DNA from: Synergistes sp.
GTDB lineage: Bacteria > Synergistota > Synergistia > Synergistales > Synergistaceae
Assembly: GCA_017537925.1 (NCBI GenBank)
Contig: JAFYJW010000058.1
Span: forward strand, 1-47,359
Direction: 5' to 3'
Length of the DNA: 47,359 nt
The stretch's first letter is position 1; each line of letters starts with the position of its first letter. Shown one piece after another: positions 32,897 to 40,168 of the stretch. The position numbers were made by a program, and so were the translations under genes. The notes under the pieces are model-generated. The model searched no databases, had not been told where the DNA came from, and saw only the letters and a list, made by a program, of their open reading frames with translations.

Positions 32897-33373
32897 ATGA
32901 AATGTCCCATTTGCGGCGCACCTGAGACAAGAGTAATAGAAACACGCAGCTCCGACGAGGGACGCGTCAACAGGAGAAGGCGCGAATGTCCGGAATGCGC
33001 GGCGCGTTTCACAACTTATGAACGCCTTGAGGAAAAGGGATACCTCTGGGTGATCAAAAAAGACGGCAGACGCGAGGCTTTTGACAGAGCAAAACTGATA
33101 AAGGGTCTTCAGCATGCATGCGAAAAGCTGCCGGTACCGCTTGAGACCCTTGAAGAAGCCGCAGACCGCATAGAAGAGCGCGTCCGCTGCACGGGGCAGG
33201 GAGAGGTCCCGACCGCCGTCATAGGAGAGATGGCTGTCGCGGAACTGAAGGGAATCAATAAAGTAGCCTATGTGAGATTTGCATCTGTATATAAGGAATT
33301 TACGGATGTATCGAGCTTTACCCAGGAAATAGCACGGCTTTTAGATGACAAGGAGGCACACCGCAATGTCTGA
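32897..33373 (+). CDS. nrdR: transcriptional repressor NrdR
   Basis: A 158-residue repressor of ribonucleotide reductase genes. The N-terminal zinc ribbon has CPICGAPETRVIETR and CPECAARFTTYER (two CxxC pairs). It is followed by the ATP-cone (about residues 49-139; VIKKDGRREAFDRAKLIKGLQHACEK), which senses (d)ATP. ATG 32897 has TGGAGGA 6 nt upstream. The two NrdR boxes in its own promoter indicate autoregulation together with nrdD and nrdG. It overlaps nrdD by 8 nt. Confidence 0.96.
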   Translation: MKCPICGAPETRVIETRSSDEGRVNRRRRECPECAARFTTYERLEEKGYLWVIKKDGRREAFDRAKLIKGLQHACEKLPVPLETLEEAADRIEERVRCTGQGEVPTAVIGEMAVAELKGINKVAYVRFASVYKEFTDVSSFTQEIARLLDDKEAHRNV

Positions 33374-35480
33374 GGATCTTATCGGGAAGCAGAAACAGTT
33401 ATTTAAAAATAACGGCGAATCTACGGATCTTGCCCTTATGGTCGACGCACTGGCCCAGGAAGAGCGTTCTCCCTGGGACGCCGGCAGAATCCGTGACGCT
33501 TTGATCATAGAAGCCGGAGTAGATCCGGCAACTGCGGGAAGCATCGCTATAGAGGTCGAAGAGGATCTTATGAAGTACGGCCGCACGAAGGTCACGACGT
33601 CGCTTATACGCGAGATGGTGAACGTCAAGCTTTTCAGGCGCGGACTTTCGTCAAAGCTGGCGGATCACTCGCGCATAGGTCTTCCGGTCCACGACCTTGA
33701 AACGATGATGTTCAATAAAAACAAGGAAAACAGCAATACGAGCCATAACCCGGAGTCGATAAATCTTTCGATAGCCGAAATGGTGCTTAAGGAATACGCG
33801 CTGACAAAGGTCTTCTCGAAAGACGTCGCAGACGCGCATCTGAGCGGCGACATCCATCTGCACGACCTCGGCATGGTGAACCGCCCCTACTGCTCCGGGC
33901 AGAGCGTCGCCTACGTCGCCCGCTACGGCCTCAATATACCTTCGATAACAAGCGTTTCCAACCCCGCCAAACATGCCGACGTCCTTCTTGCTCACATGCT
34001 TAAAATGACTTCCGTGCTTCAGAACCACTTCGCGGGAGCGATAGGCTGGGACGCCGTGAATATGTTCTTTGCGCCGTACACTGTCGGCTGGGATTACGAC
34101 CAGTACCTCCAGCTCGCTCAGCAGCTCATCTTTGAGTTCAACCAGCTTGCAGGAGGACGCGGCGGGCAGGTGGCGTTCACCGACGTCAATCTCTATTACG
34201 AGATCCCCAATCACTTCCGCGAAGTGCCTGCGATAGGGCCGGGCGGCAAATTCACCGGCAAGACCTACGGGGATTACGCAAAAGAATCAAAGATGTTCCT
34301 GCGTGCCCTTTTTGATGTCTACATGAAGGGCGACAGCCGCGGGCAGCCTTTCTTCTTCCCGAAGCCGCTGCTCCATATCACCGATTATTTCTTCAAGGAA
34401 GAGGGCTGGGAGGAATGCCTTGACCATGCCTGCCGCCTCTCCTCGGAAAAGGGCAACACCTATTATGTGTTCGACCGGGGAGGAGTGGCGAAGCTCTCCG
34501 AGTGCTGCCGTCTTTCTTTCGAGCTCACGCCGGAGGATCTTGACGAGGCGAAGCATCCGTGGAAGATGCGCTACTGCGCGCTGCAGAACGTCACTCTCAA
34601 CCTCCCGCGCGCTGCATACCGCGCCGCCGGCAGCGACGATCTCCTTTTCGACATAATAGATGAAGAGATGGAGCTTGCCGCAAAAGCTCATCTGCAGAAG
34701 CGCGCATTTATAAAGAACATACTCGATCTCGGGGAAAGAGGGCCGCTTGCCGCGCTCTGCGTCTCTCACGACGACGAGCCCTATCTGCGCATGCGCAAGG
34801 CCAGCCATCTGATCGGCATTCTCGGCCTGAACGAAATGGTGCAGGCGATGACCGGCGCTCAGCTCCACGAAAGCGAAGATGCTGCAGCGCTCGGCAGGGC
34901 GGTTATCCAGTACATGGATCTCAAGTGCCAGCAGCTTTCCGAGCGCTTCGGTCTGAAGTTCGTGCTTGAGCAGACGCCGGCCGAGAGTACGGCGCTGCGC
35001 TTCGCGAAGCTCGACATGCGCGCATGGCCGGACACCGCCAAGAACTACGTAAAGGGAGACTTCTCGACAGGCGAGATATACTACACCAACAGCACGCACC
35101 TCAACTACGGGCTTGTTCAGGACCCGATCGACAAGGTCATGCGCGAGGGAGAGCTGCATCCGATGATAAAGGCCGGAGCCATCACTCACGTGTGGATGGG
35201 CGAGCACAAACCCGATCCCAGGGCGCTGGCGTCATTTGTCATCAAGACATTCAAATATTCGGAGAACGCCCAGGTGGCATTCAGCCCCGAATTCACGATA
35301 TGCAACGAATGCAATCACATCGAGCGCGGCCTTCTGGATCACTGCTCACTGTGCGGTTCGGAGGATGTGGACGGCATCACCCGCGTTACCGGCTACTTCA
35401 CGCGCACATCGTCCTGGAACGCCGGCAAGCGCGGAGAGCTCAAAGACCGCGCGCGCCGTCCCGTTACGATGCAAAGCTAA
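33366..35480 (+). CDS. nrdD: anaerobic (class III) ribonucleoside-triphosphate reductase
   Basis: Reduces ribonucleotides to deoxyribonucleotides with a glycyl radical, without oxygen. The 704-residue protein has an N-terminal region with a predicted helical ATP-cone-like segment, the barrel (HDLETMMFNKNKENSNTSHNPESINLSIAEM and later), and a C-terminal zinc site (CNECNHIERGLLDHCSLCG). The glycyl-radical loop RVTGYFTRTSSWNAGK lies about 20 residues from the end. ATG 33366 follows AAGGAGG (33350-33356) and overlaps nrdR, so translation is coupled. No oxygen-dependent reductase genes lie in this window, consistent with an obligate anaerobe. Confidence 0.96.
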   Translation: MSEDLIGKQKQLFKNNGESTDLALMVDALAQEERSPWDAGRIRDALIIEAGVDPATAGSIAIEVEEDLMKYGRTKVTTSLIREMVNVKLFRRGLSSKLADHSRIGLPVHDLETMMFNKNKENSNTSHNPESINLSIAEMVLKEYALTKVFSKDVADAHLSGDIHLHDLGMVNRPYCSGQSVAYVARYGLNIPSITSVSNPAKHADVLLAHMLKMTSVLQNHFAGAIGWDAVNMFFAPYTVGWDYDQYLQLAQQLIFEFNQLAGGRGGQVAFTDVNLYYEIPNHFREVPAIGPGGKFTGKTYGDYAKESKMFLRALFDVYMKGDSRGQPFFFPKPLLHITDYFFKEEGWEECLDHACRLSSEKGNTYYVFDRGGVAKLSECCRLSFELTPEDLDEAKHPWKMRYCALQNVTLNLPRAAYRAAGSDDLLFDIIDEEMELAAKAHLQKRAFIKNILDLGERGPLAALCVSHDDEPYLRMRKASHLIGILGLNEMVQAMTGAQLHESEDAAALGRAVIQYMDLKCQQLSERFGLKFVLEQTPAESTALRFAKLDMRAWPDTAKNYVKGDFSTGEIYYTNSTHLNYGLVQDPIDKVMREGELHPMIKAGAITHVWMGEHKPDPRALASFVIKTFKYSENAQVAFSPEFTICNECNHIERGLLDHCSLCGSEDVDGITRVTGYFTRTSSWNAGKRGELKDRARRPVTMQS

Positions 35481-36167
35481 ATGTCCAAACTGTCAGGCAT
35501 AAAGGCGGGAGGGTATCTTCCCGCCTCTTTTTTGGACTGGGACGGCAGAATATCTGCCGTGGTATTCTGCTGCGGCTGTAATTTCCGCTGCCCGTGGTGC
35601 CACAACAGCACGCTCGTTTTATCGGAACCCGGGCTTTTGCTTGAGGATATCTTTTCGGATATAATGCGGCGTTCAAAATTCCTCGACGGAGTGGTCGTAA
35701 GCGGGGGGGAGCCGACGTTCTGGCGCGGATTTCTGCCGCTGCTGGAAAGCCTGAAAGAAGCCGGCATACCGGCTAAGGCGGATACCAACGGTTCTGCTCC
35801 GGCGCTGCTGCGTGAAGTGACAGAAAAAAACCTTGCGGCTCATATAGCGATGGATATAAAAGCGCCCCTTGACGCAGACGCCTATTCCAGGCTTGCCGGC
35901 GTGCCTGTCGGCATAGAGAAGATAATCGAATCTGTGGAGCTTATAAAGGCATACGCGCCGTCATATGAGTTCCGCACGACGTATGTCCCGGCTCTCCATA
36001 CCGTCGGCGACCTGCTTAAGATACGCAGGGATCTATCGGACGACGCTCACTGGGTGGTGCAGTGCTTCAAGCCCGAAGGATGCCTTGACGAAGAGTTCAA
36101 AAAGAAGGAAGCGGCAAGCGCCGAAAAGCTTAAGGAACTGCTTCCCGGCATAAAGATTCGTGGGTGA
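35481..36167 (+). CDS. nrdG: anaerobic ribonucleotide reductase activating protein (radical SAM)
   Basis: A 228-residue radical-SAM activase that generates the glycyl radical on NrdD. The 4Fe-4S cluster motif CxxxCxxC is CNFRCPWCHN (Cys near residues 34-41). Other landmarks are VVSGGEPTFWRG (GGE SAM motif) and ADTNGSAP. This is the longer activase form (about 230 aa rather than 155 aa). ATG 35481 follows the nrdD stop with no gap and no clear RBS of its own, so it depends on translational coupling. Confidence 0.93.
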   Translation: MSKLSGIKAGGYLPASFLDWDGRISAVVFCCGCNFRCPWCHNSTLVLSEPGLLLEDIFSDIMRRSKFLDGVVVSGGEPTFWRGFLPLLESLKEAGIPAKADTNGSAPALLREVTEKNLAAHIAMDIKAPLDADAYSRLAGVPVGIEKIIESVELIKAYAPSYEFRTTYVPALHTVGDLLKIRRDLSDDAHWVVQCFKPEGCLDEEFKKKEAASAEKLKELLPGIKIRG

Positions 36168-36271
36168 CCGGCGGCATATCAGGCGTCTTTTGCAAACGTT
36201 AAAAAGCATCCGGCGCCCGCGCAGCAGCGCCGGCGCACGGTTTCCCGGCCGTATGCGCGCATTACCGGGTC

Positions 36272-36299
36272 TTGCCAAAAGATGAAAGAGTGATATAAT
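36272..36299 (+). promoter_or_regulatory. promoter of the tRNA-Asn gene
   Basis: TTGCCA (36272-36277), a 16-bp spacer and a perfect TATAAT (36294-36299), about 28 bp before the tRNA 5' end. Confidence 0.8.
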
Positions 36300-36326
36300 A
36301 TCTCCCGTTGAGAGATCAGCGGTTAT

Positions 36327-36402
36327 TCCTCGATGGCGCAATCGGCAGCGCGGGTGGCTGTTAACCACTAGGTTCGAGGTTCGAGTCCTCGTCGGGGAGC
36401 CA
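36327..36402 (+). tRNA. tRNA-Asn (anticodon GTT)
   Basis: A complete 76-nt cloverleaf with CCA encoded. The acceptor stem is 36327-36333 with 36392-36398 (seven pairs, one G-T), discriminator G at 36399 and CCA 36400-36402. Anticodon stem 36353-36357 with 36365-36369 and anticodon GTT at 36360-36362. The T arm contains GGTTCGAGTCC-type sequence. No integrase or repeat flanks it, so it is not an occupied attachment site. Confidence 0.96.
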
Positions 36403-36410
36403 GCCAACAT

Positions 36411-36455
36411 ACGGCATTGCGCGTTATGCGCGTGATGCCGTTTTATTTTTATTTT
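36411..36455 (+). terminator. terminator of the tRNA-Asn transcript
   Basis: Stem ACGGCAT/ATGCCGT plus CGCG/CGCG with a TG/TG internal loop, followed by a T-rich tract (36441-36455). It lies 9 nt after the tRNA. Confidence 0.9.
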
Positions 36456-36474
36456 AAAAAAGGAGACGCATAAT

Positions 36475-37296
36475 ATGGAAGTCAACCTTGAAAAATTACC
36501 GGATCTTCTTCAGAACGTAACGTTTGATTCGATCATCCCCGCTCTTATCTACTTAGTCGCGGGATTTATAATCGTGCAGATGGTAATGAAGGCTATCTCC
36601 GGCGCCCTCTCGAAAAGCTCCGTTGAAAAGACGCTGCACAGGTTCATCCTCAGAATTTCGAAGATCGTCCTTTATTTTATCCTCTTCATGACGGTAGCTG
36701 CCGCGCTCGGCATACAGATAACATCCTTCGTGGCGCTGCTCTCCGTAGCAGGCCTGGCTCTTTCCCTGTCGCTGCAGGGTATTCTGGCAAACTTTGCAAG
36801 CGGCATCATACTGCTTTCCGTCAAACCGTTCCGTGTCGGCGATTATGTGGTCGTGGGCGGCTCTGAAGGCGTAGTTAACGAAATAGACCTTATGTACACG
36901 AAGATAATCACGCTGGACAACAGGGTGGTCTATGTCCCTAACAGCCAGATATCTTCCTCTACGATCCAGAATTACAGCGGCGAAGACCTGCGCCGTGTAG
37001 ACCTCACGTTCAACGTCGCATACAGCTGCCCCGCTGATGATGTGAAAGCCGCGATAACGGAAGCCGTCACGAAGGTGCCGAATGTCCTTGCGGATCCTGC
37101 GCCCTTCGTGCGTGTCTCCGGATATAAAGAGTCAACGGTGGAATACACTCTGCGCGTCTGGTGCAAAAACTGCAATTACTGGGATGTGTACTTCGATTCT
37201 ATCGAGACCGTCCCGCAGTATTTCAATAAGTACGGCGTCAAGGTGACGTACCCGCACCTCAATGTGCATGTCATGGAAAAACAGCAGGAAAAATAA
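36475..37296 (+). CDS. MscS-family small-conductance mechanosensitive channel
   Basis: A 273-residue channel of the E. coli MscS type. Two N-terminal membrane helices (about residues 18-42 and 60-85) precede the pore-lining third helix, FVALLSVAGLALSLSLQGILANFASGIILLS (about 87-117), rich in Gly and Ala. The beta domain starts KPFRVGDYVVVGGSEGVV, followed by VYVPNSQISSSTIQNYS and the C-terminal alpha/beta domain. It would open on hypo-osmotic shock. ATG 36475 follows AAAAAGGAG. Placed alone between the tRNA terminator and a hairpin at 37337. Confidence 0.93.
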   Translation: MEVNLEKLPDLLQNVTFDSIIPALIYLVAGFIIVQMVMKAISGALSKSSVEKTLHRFILRISKIVLYFILFMTVAAALGIQITSFVALLSVAGLALSLSLQGILANFASGIILLSVKPFRVGDYVVVGGSEGVVNEIDLMYTKIITLDNRVVYVPNSQISSSTIQNYSGEDLRRVDLTFNVAYSCPADDVKAAITEAVTKVPNVLADPAPFVRVSGYKESTVEYTLRVWCKNCNYWDVYFDSIETVPQYFNKYGVKVTYPHLNVHVMEKQQEK

Positions 37297-37336
37297 CAGC
37301 AGACAGAAAAGCTGTGAGTCCTGATAGATGATACGC

Positions 37337-37364
37337 TGTGCCGGCTCCTCAGGACGCCGGCACA
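37337..37364 (+). other. perfect hairpin between mscS and the dehydrogenase gene
   Basis: A 9-bp perfect stem TGTGCCGGC/GCCGGCACA with a 10-nt loop (37346-37355). Only TTCTGACTT follows, so termination would be weak; it may be an RNA-processing or stability element. Confidence 0.5.
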
Positions 37365-37389
37365 TTCTGACTTAAGGAGGATGTTGATC

Positions 37390-38268
37390 GTGGCTGACAA
37401 AGTTTTGGGTTTTATAGGAACCGGCGTTATGGGATCTTCAATGATCGGGCATCTGCTCGACGCCGGAAACGAGATCCACATATACAACCGCAGCCCTGAA
37501 AAAGCGGCGGGACTCATCGCAAAAGGCGCGATATGGGAGGAGAGCCCCGCAGATATAACGTCAAAATGCGCGGTGATTTTTACGATGGTAGGCTTTCCAT
37601 ATGACGTCGAAGAAGTATACCTCGGAAGAAAGGGACTGCTTCCGGAAGCAAAGGAAGGCCAGCTGTTTGTCGACATGACTACTTCCAGTCCGAAGCTTGC
37701 CAAAAGGCTGCATACGATAGCGAAAAGGCGCGGCGCAGGGATGCTGGACGCGCCTGTGACGGGCGGCGACAAAGGCGCGCGCGAAGCGACTCTGACTATT
37801 TTCGCGGGCGGCGACAGACCCGATTTTGAAGCGGCCCTGCCATATTTCAAAATAATGGGACGTGTCATCAAGTATATGGGCGGCGCCGGAAGCGGGCAGA
37901 ACGCGAAGCTGGCAAACCAGATCGTGATAGCTGGAACGATGACCGGCATGTGCGAAGCTCTTGCGTTTGCGAAAGCCTGCGGCCTTGACCTTAACGAGTT
38001 TATCGAAGCCGCGGGCGGAGGGTCCGCCTCGACCTGGAGCCTTAACAATTACGGTCCGAGGATACTTAAAGGCGATTTTGCGCCCGGCTTTTTCATCAAG
38101 CACTTTATAAAGGATATGAAGCTTGCCGAAGAGGCCGCGGACGAACTTGAACTTGACCTGCCGGCGCTCACAGTCACGCGCGAGCTTTATGAAGAAGTGG
38201 CCGAGGGAGGCTATTCGGAAAACGGAACGCAGGCGCTGTACTGCCTGTATGACCCGGAAGAGGATTAG
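37390..38268 (+). CDS. NAD(P)-dependent beta-hydroxyacid dehydrogenase (3-hydroxyisobutyrate dehydrogenase-like)
   Basis: A 292-residue oxidoreductase. The Rossmann motif GFIGTGVMGSSMIGHLL is at the N-terminus and the substrate-binding motif DAPVTGGDKGAREATLT is at about residues 120-136. The catalytic Lys lies in GQNAKLANQIV (about residue 170). It belongs to the family of 3-hydroxyisobutyrate, tartronate semialdehyde and 6-phosphogluconate-like reductases. The AAGGAGG at 37374-37380 abuts the ATG at 37381, so the GTG at 37390 (9 nt away) is the better start. The substrate is not assigned; valine breakdown or glycolate-type semialdehyde reduction are candidates. Confidence 0.85.
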   Translation: MADKVLGFIGTGVMGSSMIGHLLDAGNEIHIYNRSPEKAAGLIAKGAIWEESPADITSKCAVIFTMVGFPYDVEEVYLGRKGLLPEAKEGQLFVDMTTSSPKLAKRLHTIAKRRGAGMLDAPVTGGDKGAREATLTIFAGGDRPDFEAALPYFKIMGRVIKYMGGAGSGQNAKLANQIVIAGTMTGMCEALAFAKACGLDLNEFIEAAGGGSASTWSLNNYGPRILKGDFAPGFFIKHFIKDMKLAEEAADELELDLPALTVTRELYEEVAEGGYSENGTQALYCLYDPEED

Positions 38269-38342
38269 CGGGCGGATTCGCACAAATTCATCATAATTCT
38301 GTTGTATAATGACTGCAAAGCTTATATAAGGAGGCGCTGCGG

Positions 38343-38693
38343 ATGAAGACAAGAAAAATATACGCTCTGTTTTTCCTGCTGTTACTGCTGTCAGCGGCAG
38401 CCGCTTTTGCGCTGCCTCCCGATAATATGGTCCTTTCGTGGGACAGCTCGACCGGCACGCTTTCTGTGACCGCGGATCATCCAGTGAACGACGGCACGAA
38501 GCATTATATTATGGCTATGTATATCTCAAGCGACGGAAATCAGATGCTGACAAAGGAATATCATTCACAGCCGTCTAAAGAAGTCTTTTCCGACAGCGTA
38601 AGGCTCGAGGGCGCGGCTCCCGGCACCGTTGTAACAGTCGAGCTTGTATGCAACATAATGGGCAACGCCAAGAAAGAGATAACGCTGAAATAA
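38343..38693 (+). CDS. exported superoxide reductase (desulfoferrodoxin)-like domain protein with incomplete metal site
   Basis: A 116-residue protein with a signal peptide (cleavage after AFA, about residue 23). The mature domain resembles the iron-binding domain of superoxide reductase. DHPVNDGTKHYIMAMYI matches the HPM...EHYI strand (His 46 and 54, with two extra residues between them) and VELVCNIMGN matches the CNxHG motif. The axial Cys (C103) is kept, but the His of CNxHG is Met 106 and the N-terminal EKHxP His is absent. So at most three of five ligands remain. Superoxide reductases are usually cytoplasmic, so an exported form is unusual. The assignment is by eye. Confidence 0.55.
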   Translation: MKTRKIYALFFLLLLLSAAAAFALPPDNMVLSWDSSTGTLSVTADHPVNDGTKHYIMAMYISSDGNQMLTKEYHSQPSKEVFSDSVRLEGAAPGTVVTVELVCNIMGNAKKEITLK

Positions 38694-38714
38694 CGGCATC
38701 GCGCAAAGCGCTCA

Positions 38715-38752
38715 TAAAACGGGAGCCGGCCCTCATCGGGCCCGGCTCCCGT
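38715..38752 (-). terminator. terminator of the three-gene ATPase module
   Basis: An 11-bp stem ACGGGAGCCGG/CCGGCTCCCGT (38719-38729, 38742-38752) with additional inner pairs. On the minus strand it is followed by TTTTAT. It also separates the plus-strand SOR-like gene from the converging module. Confidence 0.75.
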
Positions 38753-38788
38753 TCTGCGCTTCAAGCAGACCTCCGGATGCGCCGGAAG

Positions 38789-39352
38789 TTATTTACCGTG
38801 CTCTGCTTTCTCCAGTTCATCGTAATCCTTTGATGTGACGGCGGCAGCTTCTGCAGAATGTTCTATCAGCAGATCTATTATTCTGCCCGCGTCGTGTTTC
38901 ATGGCTTTTTTATGTATTTTTCTAAGCAGCGACGCAGGCGCGCGTTCCGCTATCTCGCAGGACGCTTCGCCTGTCTTTGAATGCCACCTGTTGTATATCT
39001 CAACAAGCCACGCGGCTTCCTCCGATATCCCGCGCGACTGCACGATACTGCCTCCCTGCGTGCTTTCTATCTCTGTGCCGTTATTTGCGCATTCGATCAT
39101 GAAGTCGCGGAATATCTCGTCTTTTTCAAGGGCGAACATCGTTTCGGGCTTATCCAGCGCGAACGCGAATCCGCTTTCCATGAAGGCCTGAGCGAAGCTC
39201 CATATATCAAGGCGCCTGCGGCACGCATAGGTGAACACAGCGGTCAGATACTCCCGCCGTATCTGCTCGATCGTTTTCTTCGCCGTCTCGGCGGCGCGCT
39301 TTTTTGCCTCGTTATCATACTCAGCGTAAATTCTTGCAGTAGATCTCAGCAT
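38789..39352 (-). CDS. hypothetical protein, third gene of the ATPase module
   Basis: A 187-residue, mostly alpha-helical, charged protein not recognised. The N-terminal part (residues 1-50) is rich in Ala, Lys and Arg with heptad-like spacing (DNEAKKRAAETAKKTIEQI). A middle segment has several Trp, Phe and Cys, and the C-terminus carries KIHKKAMKHDAGRIIDLLIEHS. No signal peptide or membrane helix. Its ATG lies directly after the TAA of the AAA+ gene, so it is co-translated with it. It may be a subunit, adaptor or substrate of the ATPase; nothing in its sequence decides. Confidence 0.7.
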   Translation of the reverse strand: MLRSTARIYAEYDNEAKKRAAETAKKTIEQIRREYLTAVFTYACRRRLDIWSFAQAFMESGFAFALDKPETMFALEKDEIFRDFMIECANNGTEIESTQGGSIVQSRGISEEAAWLVEIYNRWHSKTGEASCEIAERAPASLLRKIHKKAMKHDAGRIIDLLIEHSAEAAAVTSKDYDELEKAEHGK

Positions 39353-40168
39353 TTACTCCGCACGCTCCTCTCCGGTCTTAAGCGCAGCGGCGGCGCGCAC
39401 CGCATCTTTAGTTATCTCGGCGGCGTGCTCGTCGGGCCTCATGTCTATCTGCGCGGCGGATACCGCATAATGCAGAAGCTCAAGAGACCTTGCGGGCTCT
39501 GCGCGTTCGGGAGCGCAGACAGCAGACAGGCGCACGGTCTCGGCTATGGCTTCCTCTGTAAAGACAGTTTGCGGATAGCGAGCCCTTGCTACGTGCTTAA
39601 GAATCTCAATGAGACGCTTTGGCCCCGGTTCTTTCAGCTCTATGGACTGGAATCTTCTTTCCATGGCGCGGTCGCGCGCTATATATCTGCGGAATTCCTC
39701 GGAAGTCGTTGATATCAGCATGCTGATGCCGCCGCTCGTTATGTACGGCTTGAGCGTGTTCATAAGATTTGAGGGGCCGTCGTTTTCGCTGAGGCGGTGC
39801 GCCTCGTCCACGTAGATTATTATTTTGTGGTATTCGGCCTCGTCCAGTATATGCTTGAAGCGCAGGTCGCGTTTTTTGCGGTCCTGGTTTATAAGGTCTA
39901 TATTGAGTTCAACTACCCGCCGTCCCGCAAGGCGCCTGTAGCGTCCCGCTTCTATCGTGGCCGCAAGCTTCCTCACGGTAGCCGTCTTGCCGCATCCGGC
40001 GGCCCCTGTCAGCGCCACGTTGTTCTGTTCCTCGGATGAAAGCGCCACGGCTATCCTGTCCAGCGCTGAAAAGTCTTCCAGTATCTGATCGACTCCGCCG
40101 CTTCTGCCGTTCAGCTCGCGCCCGTACTTGGCGCAGAGCGGCGGGAGTTTGCCGCTTCCTGTGTTCAC
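39353..40168 (-). CDS. AAA+ ATPase resembling the first ATPase domain of ClpA/ClpB
   Basis: A 271-residue single AAA+ domain. Walker A is GAAGCGKT (55-62), Walker B is IIIYVDEAH (117-124), sensor 1 is LISTTS and the arginine-finger region is ERRFQ (170-174) in RDRAMERRFQSIELKEP. These closely parallel NBD1 of ClpB (ATTxDEYRKY...ALERRFQPV). No ClpN domain, M-domain, second ATPase or peptidase-binding loop is present, so it is not a full Clp. The active site appears complete. The start ATG overlaps the upstream gene by 4 nt. Confidence 0.75.
   Translation of the reverse strand: MNTGSGKLPPLCAKYGRELNGRSGGVDQILEDFSALDRIAVALSSEEQNNVALTGAAGCGKTATVRKLAATIEAGRYRRLAGRRVVELNIDLINQDRKKRDLRFKHILDEAEYHKIIIYVDEAHRLSENDGPSNLMNTLKPYITSGGISMLISTTSEEFRRYIARDRAMERRFQSIELKEPGPKRLIEILKHVARARYPQTVFTEEAIAETVRLSAVCAPERAEPARSLELLHYAVSAAQIDMRPDEHAAEITKDAVRAAAALKTGEERAE

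Noticed and set aside
36327-36402. tRNA-Asn as an integration site for a genomic island
   Set aside because: Both flanks carry ordinary housekeeping genes, the tRNA has its own promoter and terminator, and no duplicated 3' end of the tRNA was seen.
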